A stretch of 64,000 nt of DNA, from the NCBI GenBank assembly GCA_900539675.1, contig UQDJ01000002.1, positions 23,780-87,779 of the forward strand. The letters are read 5' to 3'. Shown one piece after another: positions 28,586 through 37,135 of this stretch (positions within the stretch are counted from its first letter, which is position 1; every line of letters begins with the position of its first letter). A program made the translations under genes and the position numbers. Origin of the DNA: an uncultured Coriobacteriaceae bacterium (lineage in GTDB: Bacteria; Actinomycetota; Coriobacteriia; Coriobacteriales; Eggerthellaceae). The notes below the pieces were generated by a model. The model had not been told where the DNA came from. It did not search any database and saw only the letters and a program-made list of their open reading frames with translations.

Positions 28586-29923
28586 GTGGCACAAACAAAC
28601 ACGGATCAACCGGTGACGGATGCAACGCAGACTTTGTCACAGGGTTCTGACCATCCTAAGGCACGGGATTGTGGGCAGATACCACCGGCAGCGCCACAGA
28701 AAACCTACTTTGGTTTGACGAAAAAAGAACTCAGCTGGGTCTTATACGATGTTGGCAACTCTGCCTTTGTCATGCTGTCTACCGCTCTTATTCCAGTGTA
28801 CTTTAGCGCTATCGCTGAACCGGGATCTTCGGTAGTGGTTGCCTGGGGCTACGCCGAAACGGTGGCCTCGCTTATTTTGGCGCTCTTGATGCCGTTTTTG
28901 GGAAGCTTGGCAGACCTGGCGGGCAACAAGAAGAAATTTCTGGTGGGATTTGCTGGTACCGGGGCGGTGGCGTGTGCGGCGTTGGGCATTCCTGAACATG
29001 CCCTTGTATTCCTGGTGATCTATGTTGTTGCTGCCATTATGCTTAATGGCTCAATGGTGTTCTATGATGCATTTTTGGTAGATGCCACCACTGAAGAGCG
29101 CTACGACCAGGTGTCATCTCACGGCTATGCGTGGGGATATATTGGCTCATGCATTCCGTTTATTGCGTGTTTGGTGGTTGTGCTGGGCGGATCGTCTTTC
29201 GGTATCGATACGGCGCTTGGCATGAAGATCGCCTTTATTATTACGGCGCTGTGGTGGATTGCTTTTACTGTTCCGGTGGCTAAAAATGTGCGTCAAACTC
29301 ATGGCCGACCTCACGGTAGCCATGTGCTAAAAACTACGTTTGCCAGCTTGATGAGCACGATGAAAAGCATTGCGCGCGATAAGCGTTTGCTGTTTTTTAT
29401 GGTGGCGTTTTTCTTCTACATTGACGGGGTGCATACGGTAATTAAGATGTCGACAAGCTACGGTACCGATTTGGGTATTGATTCGACCCAATTGGTTCTG
29501 GCGCTTTTGGTAACGCAGTTTGTGGCGTTTCCTTCGGCTATTGCCTATGGCCATTTGGCTAAGCGCTTCGGTACGCGCACCATGCTGATGGTAGGCGTGT
29601 TTGCCTATTTTTGTATTGTTTTGTTTGCAGCATTTTTCTTGGTAAGCGCTCTTCAGTTCTGGATCTTGGCCATCTGTGTTGGCTTGTTTCAAGGTGGTAT
29701 TCAAGCGCTCTCTCGCAGCGAATATGGAAAGCTCATTCCTAAAGAAAAGGCAAATGAGTACTACGGATTTTTCGATATTTTCGGCAAGTATGCTGCGGTG
29801 ATGGGCACGCTATTGGTCAGTGTATTCACGCAGATAACCGGCAATCCCTCTTGGGGCGTGTTGTCTATTGCAGTTCTTTTTGTTATTGGATTTATCTTCT
29901 TGCGCATGATGCCTCAAAAGTAG
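28586..29923 (+). CDS. MFS transporter of the UMF1/Atg22-like family
   Basis: A 445-residue permease with 12 predicted helices. ELSWVLYDVGNSAFV at the start of TM1 and the LADLAGNKKKF loop between TM2 and TM3 match the bacterial Atg22-like (UMF1) proteins, possibly exporters of amino acids or small metabolites. GTG 28586 is preferred because GAAAGGG (28571-28577) is 8 nt upstream; an in-frame ATG at 28568 has no such site. The first 45 residues are polar and variable. Confidence 0.87.
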   Translation: MAQTNTDQPVTDATQTLSQGSDHPKARDCGQIPPAAPQKTYFGLTKKELSWVLYDVGNSAFVMLSTALIPVYFSAIAEPGSSVVVAWGYAETVASLILALLMPFLGSLADLAGNKKKFLVGFAGTGAVACAALGIPEHALVFLVIYVVAAIMLNGSMVFYDAFLVDATTEERYDQVSSHGYAWGYIGSCIPFIACLVVVLGGSSFGIDTALGMKIAFIITALWWIAFTVPVAKNVRQTHGRPHGSHVLKTTFASLMSTMKSIARDKRLLFFMVAFFFYIDGVHTVIKMSTSYGTDLGIDSTQLVLALLVTQFVAFPSAIAYGHLAKRFGTRTMLMVGVFAYFCIVLFAAFFLVSALQFWILAICVGLFQGGIQALSRSEYGKLIPKEKANEYYGFFDIFGKYAAVMGTLLVSVFTQITGNPSWGVLSIAVLFVIGFIFLRMMPQK

Positions 29924-29973
29924 TACTACGAAAAAGAACTAAAATTATGACGCACATTCGAGGTGACTGCATT

Positions 29974-30891
29974 ATGACTACTTTTCAAGAAGGGCACACC
30001 ACGGTGTTATCCGGGTATGGTTATGGGCAACACGGTCCTTATCTGCGCTTCAATGATATTGATTCGAGCACTCAGCTAGAAATGCCTGTACTGGGTAAAA
30101 CATTTTCGCTGGAAGTACAGCCGAAGCGCTACTGCGTTGGTCGTTTTGATCTGCGCACCTTTAAAAGCAGCGTGTGCCCATTGAAGGTGGAGCTGCTGCC
30201 TGATGAAAAAGACACTATGTGCCCGGCATGTAAAGAAGCAACCGGGTTTAATCCGTCGTTTTATTATGCCGATACGGTTTCACCGCAGCAGCGCGAATAT
30301 AACAAGACGCCTCACTTTGTGTATTTGGCCTATTTTTCACCCAAGCATGTAAAGGCGGGCATCTCTTCTGAGTCTCGCGGAAAAGATCGTTTGCTTGAGC
30401 AAGGTGCTCGTGCTGCAGTTGTGGTAGGGCGCTTTGAAAATGCCGATGACGCTCGGGTGCTTGAAGCGGCATTGTGCCGTCAAGATGGCATTTACGAAAC
30501 GATGCGCGCTTCCCAAAAGGCTCACCTGTTGGCCGAAGAGCCATTTTCGCCTGATTTGGCGTACGGCGTGCTTCATTCAACGCTTGAGCGTTTGGAGATG
30601 GTTGAAGAGTTGATGCACATAGGATTTTTGCCTGAAAATCCAGAAGATCTATCCGTCTATTATTTCGGCACTGCATCTCCTGACGTAAGTCAACTGCAGC
30701 TGCCTGAAGATGCATCGAATGTTATTGCCGGTGAATGCATGGGCATGGTGGGCAGCTTGCTTGTTATGAAGCAGGGCGAATTTGGCTATGTGTTCAACAT
30801 CAAAGACTGGGAATCCCATGTGGTTGACGTGTATCCCGATGAAGTTCGTGCCACCTATGAATCAGTACCTCAACAGACGTCGCTGTTCTAA
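29974..30891 (+). CDS. DUF2797 family protein with terminal clamp-like motif
   Basis: A 305-residue protein. It has the DUF2797 pattern: RYCVGRFDLRTFKSSVCP, then CPACKEATGFNPSF (possible Zn site with the preceding Cys), and HFVYLAYFSPKHVKAGISSE, which is reminiscent of a GIY-YIG-like fold. Function is unknown. The last five residues, QTSLF, resemble the bacterial sliding-clamp-binding pentapeptide (QL-S/D-LF). ATG 29974 is chosen with GAGGTG 8 nt upstream. Confidence 0.8.
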   Translation: MTTFQEGHTTVLSGYGYGQHGPYLRFNDIDSSTQLEMPVLGKTFSLEVQPKRYCVGRFDLRTFKSSVCPLKVELLPDEKDTMCPACKEATGFNPSFYYADTVSPQQREYNKTPHFVYLAYFSPKHVKAGISSESRGKDRLLEQGARAAVVVGRFENADDARVLEAALCRQDGIYETMRASQKAHLLAEEPFSPDLAYGVLHSTLERLEMVEELMHIGFLPENPEDLSVYYFGTASPDVSQLQLPEDASNVIAGECMGMVGSLLVMKQGEFGYVFNIKDWESHVVDVYPDEVRATYESVPQQTSLF

Positions 30892-30953
30892 GGCTACAAT
30901 GATGCTCTGAGGGGCGTAACGCTCAAAAAACATGCCAAGGGGAGGCGGTTGAT

Positions 30954-31727
30954 ATGGAATTAGAAATACTTGATCTGGGACGCATACAGTGCAAAAAGTT
31001 GGAATTGGTTGCTACTGAAAACGAGGAAGAGCGCATCTATTCTCCGATGGTTTCGGTGCTTATTCGTCATCCTCAACTGGGAACTATCGTCTACGACACC
31101 GGCAATAGCCCGTTCTATTCAACCGAATATCCTCAAGAGGAATTAATAACATATCCCATTGATACGTTTATTTCTATCGAGGATGCCCTTGCTGAAAAGG
31201 GACTTACGCCAAGTGATGTGGATATGCTTATCATTTCCCATCTTCATTTCGATCATGTAGGCGGTCTGCGCTACTTCAGGGGAACGAAGGCTATCCAAAA
31301 CGTAATCGTATCCGATGCAGATTTACGTGAAGCGTGTGCTCGTACGATGACGGGCAATGGCGGCGCCTATATGAAGCCGCTGTTCGATTTTGAAGGTGTG
31401 TGCTACAAAACGGTGGGGGATGAAGGGCTGAAACTTGCCGATGATTTGGAGCTTTTTGTCCAGAAATCACACACCCCAGGATGTATGGGCATGATCGTAA
31501 ACACTAAGGATAAGGGCACGGTTATTTTTACGAGTGACACCATTTACACCAGGGAAAGCTATGAAAAGGCTCTTGCTCCCGGTGGTGCCATCAATAAAAC
31601 AACGGACGAATTCTATGACAATCTCCATCGCATACAGGCTATGGAAAAAGAGATGAACGCTACGCTGTTTTTCGGACACGATTATGACCAGGCGCAGCAG
31701 TGGCGCAACAAGGGAATTATCCGTTAA
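30954..31727 (+). CDS. MBL-fold hydrolase, AHL-lactonase-like
   Basis: A 257-residue metallo-beta-lactamase-fold enzyme. Metal ligands are in SHLHFDHVGG (about 96-105), SHTPGCMG, the Asp of TSDTIY, and a terminal FFGHDYDQ. The spacing resembles N-acyl homoserine lactonases (AttM/AiiA group), but many members have other substrates, so no specific reaction is claimed. AAGGGGAGG precedes the ATG. It is followed by a partial copy of its own 3' end and a strong bidirectional terminator. Confidence 0.87.
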   Translation: MELEILDLGRIQCKKLELVATENEEERIYSPMVSVLIRHPQLGTIVYDTGNSPFYSTEYPQEELITYPIDTFISIEDALAEKGLTPSDVDMLIISHLHFDHVGGLRYFRGTKAIQNVIVSDADLREACARTMTGNGGAYMKPLFDFEGVCYKTVGDEGLKLADDLELFVQKSHTPGCMGMIVNTKDKGTVIFTSDTIYTRESYEKALAPGGAINKTTDEFYDNLHRIQAMEKEMNATLFFGHDYDQAQQWRNKGIIR

Positions 31728-31760
31728 GGAGCTTATTCAACAAGGGGATTAATTATCCGC
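31706..31760 (+). repeat. Partial duplication of the 3' end of the MBL hydrolase gene
   Basis: CAACAAGGGAATTATCCG (31706-31723), which encodes the last residues before the TAA, is repeated as CAACAAGGGG-ATTA-ATTATCCG at 31738-31760 with a 4-5-bp insertion. The second copy is non-coding. Confidence 0.6.
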
Positions 31761-31781
31761 CAAAACCTTATCGACAAGAAC

Positions 31782-31823
31782 TTTATCAAGCTGCGCATCC
31801 GATTTGATGCGCAGCTTGATAAA
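31782..31823 (+). terminator. Bidirectional terminator between convergent genes
   Basis: An 18-bp perfect stem, TTTATCAAGCTGCGCATC (31782-31799) against 31806-31823, with a 6-nt CGATTT loop. It ends in T-rich sequence on both strands and separates the MBL hydrolase (+) from the CBS gene (-). Confidence 0.88.
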
Positions 31824-31836
31824 AGAGAACGATAGA

Positions 31837-32367
31837 TTATGCGTGCTGTTTAAACATGTTTTTGAACAGGTAGCGAGTCACAGCTGATCGCTGAACGATT
31901 CCTTTGAGGACCCCCTGTTTGTCCACGACAGGAAGCATCTTTACTTTTTTATGAGAGAGCAGAGCAGCAACGCGTGCGATGCTCTGTTCAGGAAGAGCGC
32001 ATATCACCTTGCGCGTCATAAACTCACTGGCGGTTCGTGAGCTCAAATCATCAATCCTTGTTTCAAGGCTTTCATTGTCAAAGTAAAGCATAGAGGCATC
32101 ACTGCCGGTAAATATTGAATGGGCACGATGCTGGGCGATGGCGCTCATAATGTCGCCATCTGATATAAATCCAACAACGTGATTGTCATCATCAACCACG
32201 GGCATACCGCCAATGTCGTTGTGCACAAATTCCGCTACCACATCGGCAATAGTGTCATCTTGTTTGCAGGAGTGCACCTTGGTAATCATGATGGTGCTCA
32301 CAGGCGTTCCGTTTTCTTCAAGGGGTATAGATTGCGGAATCGAAGTTCGAAATTCAAAAGGATTCAT
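31837..32367 (-). CDS. Protein with two CBS domains
   Basis: A 176-residue protein made almost entirely of a CBS pair. The first is at about 20-80 (VSTIMITKVHSCKQDDTIAD, GGMPVVDDDNHVVGFISDGD), the second at about 112-170 (FMTRKVICALPEQSI, MLPVVDKQGVLKGIVQRS). CBS pairs usually bind adenine nucleotides or SAM and regulate partner proteins; none is fused here. No start or ribosome-binding anomaly was noted. Confidence 0.88.
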   Translation of the reverse strand: MNPFEFRTSIPQSIPLEENGTPVSTIMITKVHSCKQDDTIADVVAEFVHNDIGGMPVVDDDNHVVGFISDGDIMSAIAQHRAHSIFTGSDASMLYFDNESLETRIDDLSSRTASEFMTRKVICALPEQSIARVAALLSHKKVKMLPVVDKQGVLKGIVQRSAVTRYLFKNMFKQHA

Positions 32368-32469
32368 GGCAGTCGGCTTTCTCTTGTTGTTGTTCTCTAT
32401 GGTTGAGTATTAGCTGGTAAGACTTCATATCACGGTTGGGTGAGTGAGCGCAGCGCATTACGATTGCTT

Positions 32470-33942
32470 CTAATTATCGGTATTCACTTCACTCGAAGTA
32501 TTGGATGCGACAGACGCTGTTTTCTTACCCTTCTTGGTGCGGGCAAAGGCGACGATTGCCACGAGAAGAGACAGAACTCCCAGTACGGTGCAGGCAAAAT
32601 ATCCCGCATCAATGCCAAGCGCTGTTGAATCGACAACACCAACTTGCATATTAGCTGTGGTAACGCTGGTCATAATAGTAACAATGAGGGCAGTGGAAAG
32701 ACCGCCTGCAACCTGCCTGCCCGTATTGGCGATGGCATTACCATGGGCAATCTTGTCGTTGGAAAGGGCATTGATACCCCACGTATTGACGGGCATGTTG
32801 GCAAGCACTTGTCCGGTTGCCTGTAAGGTGCACAAGATAGTGATCAGGACAATCGGTGTTGCTGCTGAAGAGAAAGACAATGCCCATAATGCGCCTGTCA
32901 TCATAACAAGACCTACTATAGAAATAGCCTTTGCTCCGAATCGGTCAAATATGATTCCCGAAATTGGGCTCAGTATGATACCTACTGCAGCCGCAGGTAG
33001 CATAGCCATACCGGTTTCAAAGGCGCTTGCGCCATGGACGGTCTGAAGCAGCAGGGGGAAGAGGGTATTGGTTACCAAGCAAGCTGCATTGATGAGGGTA
33101 ACGATAAGGGCTGCGCTTCTAAAGGTAGGATTCTTAAGGGTGCTCAAATCCAGCAGGGGTTCATCAAGCTTAAACTGCCTGCGAATAAACAGGACTAAAC
33201 AAAGCGCACCCAGAATAACAGGGACGATTACTTCGAAGCTTAGCCAGCCAGCAGAGGATGCACTTGAGAAGCTATACAGCAATCCACCGAATGCGATCGT
33301 GCACAGAACAACCGACAGGGCATCAAACTTGGGCTTGGTAAGGGTCCCAACGTTTTTAAGCATAACGATGCCGAGCACTAAGGTAATAAGCGCTAAGGGA
33401 ACAATAAAAGCAAGCATGGCGCGCCAACCCATGGCATCGATGACAGCTCCGCCTGCCACAGGACCAATAGCGGGGCCTGCTGACATGACGATACCTGCCA
33501 TGCCCATAGCGGTGCCACGCTTTTCAACGGGAAATACCAGCATAGGCACAACTGCAACCAAAGGAAGCAGAATGCCCGAAGCGCCTGCCTGCAGTACGCG
33601 TCCTACAATGAGCAGCGTAAAGCTGGGTGCCACGGCGCACAAAAGCGTGCCTCCGGCAAAGATGAGAATAGAAGCAAAGAATAGTTTTCGTGTTGAAAAA
33701 CGGTTAATCAAATACGCAGAAACAGGAACCATGATGCCACTCACCAGGGGATATACTGACATGATCCATTGTCCAGTGCCCGCATCGATGTTGAAATCTT
33801 TCATGATCATGGGGAGTGCGGGAGACATAACCGTTTGATTGAGCAATGCAAGAAAAGCGCCTAACACCACTACGGCAACAATGCGAATTGCTTGTCCAGT
33901 AATTTTTGAGGGGGATTCAAAAGAAGATGCAGCTGAGTTCAT
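32470..33942 (-). CDS. DHA2-type MFS drug efflux transporter
   Basis: A 490-residue permease with 14 predicted helices, the DHA2 (EmrB/QacA) layout. LGAFLALLNQTVMSPALPMI opens TM1, WIMSVYPLVSGI is TM2, and the motif-C-like SAGPAIGPVAGG is in TM5. It is expected to export hydrophobic drugs against protons. ATG 33942 is chosen since GAGAGG lies 8 nt upstream; the frame extends 48 codons further upstream without TM character. An array of 17-bp repeats and a palindrome lie upstream. Confidence 0.9.
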   Translation of the reverse strand: MNSAASSFESPSKITGQAIRIVAVVVLGAFLALLNQTVMSPALPMIMKDFNIDAGTGQWIMSVYPLVSGIMVPVSAYLINRFSTRKLFFASILIFAGGTLLCAVAPSFTLLIVGRVLQAGASGILLPLVAVVPMLVFPVEKRGTAMGMAGIVMSAGPAIGPVAGGAVIDAMGWRAMLAFIVPLALITLVLGIVMLKNVGTLTKPKFDALSVVLCTIAFGGLLYSFSSASSAGWLSFEVIVPVILGALCLVLFIRRQFKLDEPLLDLSTLKNPTFRSAALIVTLINAACLVTNTLFPLLLQTVHGASAFETGMAMLPAAAVGIILSPISGIIFDRFGAKAISIVGLVMMTGALWALSFSSAATPIVLITILCTLQATGQVLANMPVNTWGINALSNDKIAHGNAIANTGRQVAGGLSTALIVTIMTSVTTANMQVGVVDSTALGIDAGYFACTVLGVLSLLVAIVAFARTKKGKKTASVASNTSSEVNTDN

Positions 33943-34068
33943 ATAGTAAGCCTCTCGTGTGAGATAGGGGATAGTGATAAGTATTGCGGTGCATGCGGTG
34001 TACATCCCAGCTTTTAGCGGCAAGCATGCTGATTGCCGCTCGTGAGCACGAGGTAATACATTCTTTTT

Positions 34069-34160
34069 GGGGAGAGTACCGCTCACTGAGGGAGTACCGC
34101 TTATTGGGGAGTACTGCTCATTAGGGGGTATCGCTCATTAGGGGAGTACCGCTCATTAGG
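34069..34160 (+). repeat. Five degenerate 16-18-bp repeats upstream of the DHA2 pump
   Basis: Units start at about 34071, 34090, 34107, 34124 and 34141 and approximate GGGGAGTACCGCTCATTA. They occupy the region 130-220 bp before the efflux gene start. The copies vary at one to four positions. Confidence 0.85.
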
Positions 34161-34172
34161 GCACCGGTTAAC

Positions 34173-34186
34173 ACCGAAGTTTCGGT
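34173..34186 (+). promoter_or_regulatory. 14-bp palindrome, possible operator
   Basis: ACCGAA-GT-TTCGGT has perfect 6-bp arms. It directly follows the repeat array upstream of the DHA2 efflux gene, a place where TetR or MarR operators are often found. No regulator gene adjoins. Confidence 0.3.
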
Positions 34187-34631
34187 TGGCTAAAACAAAG
34201 CAGGAAAGATATCTTATTCTCGACACGTAGAGAGTGGCCGGTTGAGGCGCAAGGTGCAGCAACGGGCATCATTAAAGAATGCTCTGCGCAAACGAAATCT
34301 GATGTGTATTTCTATAGCTCCTACAACCATAACGGCGAGCAATAATAATGAACCAGTCTCGTTTGGGCAAGGGGTTAGTTGCGCGAGTTACCCAATTGAT
34401 ATATTCGCGCTAGTCAAGGTGGTAGGTGTTGTGTACTGTCTGTGTAGACAGCGCTATAAAAAGAAGGCAGCATATCAGTTCATGACATGCTGCCTTCTTG
34501 GCAGTTCAGATAGATTCAGATAAATCTTTGTGAACGATTTATCTGCCACAAAAAGAATTTGTCATTGCTCAGTACTTATTGCTTGCCGTGCTCAATCCAG
34601 AGTGCCCAATCCAGATCAGTCGTCTTGCACA
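34187..34631. other. 445-bp spacer without a supportable gene
   Basis: Together with 33943-34186 this makes a gap of nearly 700 bp. It holds a small inverted repeat CTGTCT-GTGT-AGACAG (34436-34451) and a minus-strand terminator (34461-34499). A 93-codon open frame at 34242 has no ribosome binding site and low-complexity, Cys-rich content, so I do not call it. The spacer may be a decayed gene. Confidence 0.5.
34461..34499 (-). terminator. Terminator of the pyridoxamine kinase operon (minus strand)
   Basis: AAGAAGGCAGCAT (34461-34473) pairs perfectly with ATGCTGCCTTCTT (34487-34499). Read on the minus strand the stem is followed by TTTTATAG, so it terminates leftward transcription from the gene ending at 34632. 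Confidence 0.75.
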
Positions 34632-35507
34632 TTAGTTATCTTGCAAAAGATCAGCGATGCGACCGATCAGCAGCTCAAAGCTTACGCCACGTTCTTTGAA
34701 GTTAGGCTGCTTGCTGGAAACGATCATTGCATCATGAGTGAGATCGCCAGCAAACGTTACTGCTTCTTGCAAGGTCCGGCCAGCCATAATGGCAGCGAGC
34801 AGGCATGAGCAATACAAGTCTCCCGTTCCGTGAAGCATGAAGGGCAAGTATTCATTGGAGGCTTCGAAAGGCTCCACATTTTCGCCTGCGGCAAAGTTGC
34901 GAATGACGCCATCGTCTCGCTGAATGCCCTTCAGCACCACATTTTTGGCGCCCTTCTTCAAAAGTGCGTCAAGCATGCGCTTAGCTTCGTCGTCGCTAAT
35001 GTTGGTGCCCTGCCACTCTTCTCCAAGGATAATGGCGGCCTCAGTCAGGTTTGGCGTCAGGATATCTGCATCACATGCCAAATCCGCCATTGCCTTGCAC
35101 AGCTCGGGTGTGTAGGTGGGGTACACCTTGCCATGATCGGCCATCACTGGGTCAACAACGCGTAACGCTTTGGGGTAGCGCTCATACATGCCGCAAATAA
35201 TATCGACCTGTTCTGGAGCTCCTAAAAAGCCAGAATAAATAGCATCAAGTTCAACGCCAATTTTTTGCCATGCGGCTAGATAATCGGGCAGGATATCGGT
35301 GGTGTCATGCATGTACCAGCCAGGAAATGCTGTATGTGAAGAAAACAACCCTGTTGGTACGGGGCATACATCGCAACCGCTAGCGGACACTACTGGGATA
35401 GCAATGCCTAAAGAGCACTTGCCGTAGCCACATAGGTCATGGACGGCGGCAACGCGAGGGATGTAATCGGGATTGGCTTTCCGGTCATAGAGAACGGTCT
35501 GTGTCAT
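34632..35507 (-). CDS. pdxY: Pyridoxamine kinase / pyridoxal kinase
   Basis: A 291-residue ribokinase-superfamily enzyme that phosphorylates pyridoxal or pyridoxamine with ATP to make PLP precursors. VAAVHDLCGYGKCSLG at the N-terminus and the SHTAFPGWYMHD region are typical of this clade. RVVDPVMADHGKVY and TPNLTEAAIILG line the active site. The anion-hole motif is changed to HGTGDLYCSCLLA with the catalytic Asp retained. Its ATG overlaps the TGA of the small upstream gene (ATGA), so the two are translationally coupled. Confidence 0.9.
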   Translation of the reverse strand: MTQTVLYDRKANPDYIPRVAAVHDLCGYGKCSLGIAIPVVSASGCDVCPVPTGLFSSHTAFPGWYMHDTTDILPDYLAAWQKIGVELDAIYSGFLGAPEQVDIICGMYERYPKALRVVDPVMADHGKVYPTYTPELCKAMADLACDADILTPNLTEAAIILGEEWQGTNISDDEAKRMLDALLKKGAKNVVLKGIQRDDGVIRNFAAGENVEPFEASNEYLPFMLHGTGDLYCSCLLAAIMAGRTLQEAVTFAGDLTHDAMIVSSKQPNFKERGVSFELLIGRIADLLQDN

Positions 35508-35707
35508 TTTGAATCTTCTTCCTCTTCAAAGTTCCAATCATCGTCTTGGACATTTCCGCGGTCTTTAAACGTTGCGCGCGTGCGGCGCTCGAGCAATGCG
35601 GCTACGAGCGTGGAAACCACAAGAAAGCCACCAATGAGGCATCCAATGCCTGCATATGTTTCAAACAGAAAGTGATATAGTCCGGCAAAATCCATATTCT
35701 CCTGCAT
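35504..35707 (-). CDS. Small membrane protein coupled to pyridoxamine kinase
   Basis: A 67-residue protein with one membrane segment (about 17-38, IGCLIGGFLVVSTLVAALL) and an acidic C-terminal tail ending in DDDWNFEEEEDSK. I do not recognise the family. The 4-bp ATGA overlap with the kinase and the consistent coding character support it as real. The start is uncertain: an in-frame ATG four codons in (35695) has AGGAG very close to it. Confidence 0.6.
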   Translation of the reverse strand: MQENMDFAGLYHFLFETYAGIGCLIGGFLVVSTLVAALLERRTRATFKDRGNVQDDDWNFEEEEDSK

Positions 35708-35829
35708 TTCTGTTCATTGCGCGACCTCGTAGGCCGTGGCGCCAATGGACGTTGATTAAGGGTATATACTAACGCTACCTCACAGGGTGGGGAATTAACC
35801 TAATATTAAAGCACGTCGAAAGGGTAATC

Positions 35830-37113
35830 ATGCTAGACATTCGGTTCGTCCGTGAACACCTTGATGAAGTGGCACAAGCAATGCAAAATCGCAACCACTC
35901 CTGGGATTCAGCCTATTTTCAAGAGCTGGACGAATCACGTCGTTCACTGATTGCTCAAGAAGAAGAACTTCTCAATCAACGCAATGTTCTTTCTAAGTCT
36001 ATCGGTAAATTGATGGGCGAAGGCAAGCAGGATGAAGCTGAAGCGGCAAAAGCTCAGGTTTCTGAACTCAAGGATCGCATTGCAACGCTTTCTGAAAAAC
36101 GCTCTGAGGCAGAAAAGAAGCTCAACGACCTTCTGCTTGCTACGCCTAATATGCCTTGTGCGTCTACTCCTATCGGCAAGGATGAAAATGACAATCCAGA
36201 AGTGCGTCGCTGGGGTACCCCGCGCGATTTTGAGGCCGAAGGCATCACGATGAAGCCTCACTGGGATCTGGGTGCTGATCTGGGCATTATCGATGCTGAG
36301 CGCGCTGTTAAACTGGCTGGCAGCCGTTTTGTGTTGCTGGGTGGTTTAGGTGCTCGCTTGGAGCGCGCACTGATTAACTTCATGGCAGATACGCACATTT
36401 CTCGTGGTTACAAGGAATGGTGGTGCCCGGTTATGGCTAATGCTCAAACCCTCACGGGCACAGGTCAGCTGCCAAAGTTTGAAGATGACCTCTTCAAAAC
36501 GCGTGAAGGTATGTACCTTATTCCAACGGCTGAAGTGCAGCTGACTAACATTCACTCTGGCGAAGTGCTGGATGCGGCTGATCTGCCACTCAAGTATTGC
36601 GCTTTCACCCCTTGTTTCCGCGAAGAAGCTGGTTCTGCTGGACGCGATACGCGTGGCCTTATTCGCGTACATCAGTTTGACAAGGTTGAAATGGTAAAGT
36701 ACGCAAAGCCAGAAGAAAGCTACGACGATTTGGAATCCATGGTGGCGGATGCAGAAAAAATTCTGCAGCTGTTAGGTCTGCCTTATAGGGTCATTTCTCT
36801 GTGCACAGGTGACATCGGCTTTTCTGCTGCTAAGACGTATGACTTGGAAGTATGGCTGCCGTCGTATAACGCCTATAAGGAAATTTCGTCCTGCTCTAAC
36901 TGCGAAGACTTCCAGGCACGTCGTGCAAATATCAAGTATCGCGATCCAGAACACTTTAAGGGCACTCGTTTGGCTCACACGCTTAATGGTTCGGGTCTGG
37001 CTGTTGGTCGTACGATGGCTGCTGTGCTTGAAAACTATCAACAAGCTGATGGATCGGTTAAGGTGCCAGATGTTTTGGTGCCGTACATGGGTGGCATTGA
37101 GGTTATTCGCTAG
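35830..37113 (+). CDS. serS: Seryl-tRNA synthetase
   Basis: A 427-residue class II aminoacyl-tRNA synthetase that charges tRNA-Ser. The N-terminal antiparallel coiled coil (about 30-105) contacts the tRNA long arm. Motif 2 is FREEAGSAGRDTRGLIR, and motif 3 is NGSGLAVGRTMAAVLEN. The serine-binding TAEVQLTN segment is intact. GAAAGGGTAATC precedes the ATG. A TATACT at 35765-35770 may be the -10. I looked for a T-box leader in the 120-nt spacer and did not find the conserved core. Confidence 0.97.
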   Translation: MLDIRFVREHLDEVAQAMQNRNHSWDSAYFQELDESRRSLIAQEEELLNQRNVLSKSIGKLMGEGKQDEAEAAKAQVSELKDRIATLSEKRSEAEKKLNDLLLATPNMPCASTPIGKDENDNPEVRRWGTPRDFEAEGITMKPHWDLGADLGIIDAERAVKLAGSRFVLLGGLGARLERALINFMADTHISRGYKEWWCPVMANAQTLTGTGQLPKFEDDLFKTREGMYLIPTAEVQLTNIHSGEVLDAADLPLKYCAFTPCFREEAGSAGRDTRGLIRVHQFDKVEMVKYAKPEESYDDLESMVADAEKILQLLGLPYRVISLCTGDIGFSAAKTYDLEVWLPSYNAYKEISSCSNCEDFQARRANIKYRDPEHFKGTRLAHTLNGSGLAVGRTMAAVLENYQQADGSVKVPDVLVPYMGGIEVIR

Positions 37114-37135
37114 AAACGGCTGTCGCACGCAATAG

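Noticed and set aside
32501..33838. Two plus-strand open frames opposite the DHA2 efflux gene
   Set aside because: Membrane-gene antisense frames are often open; composition is Thr/Ala/Pro-rich low complexity without family features.
34242..34523. 93-codon open frame in the large spacer
   Set aside because: No ribosome binding site, Cys-rich random-looking sequence and overlap with a minus-strand terminator.
35708..35829. T-box leader for serS
   Set aside because: The sequence CAGGGTGGGGAA looked suggestive, but the conserved T-box bulge context and specifier stem are absent and the leader is too short.
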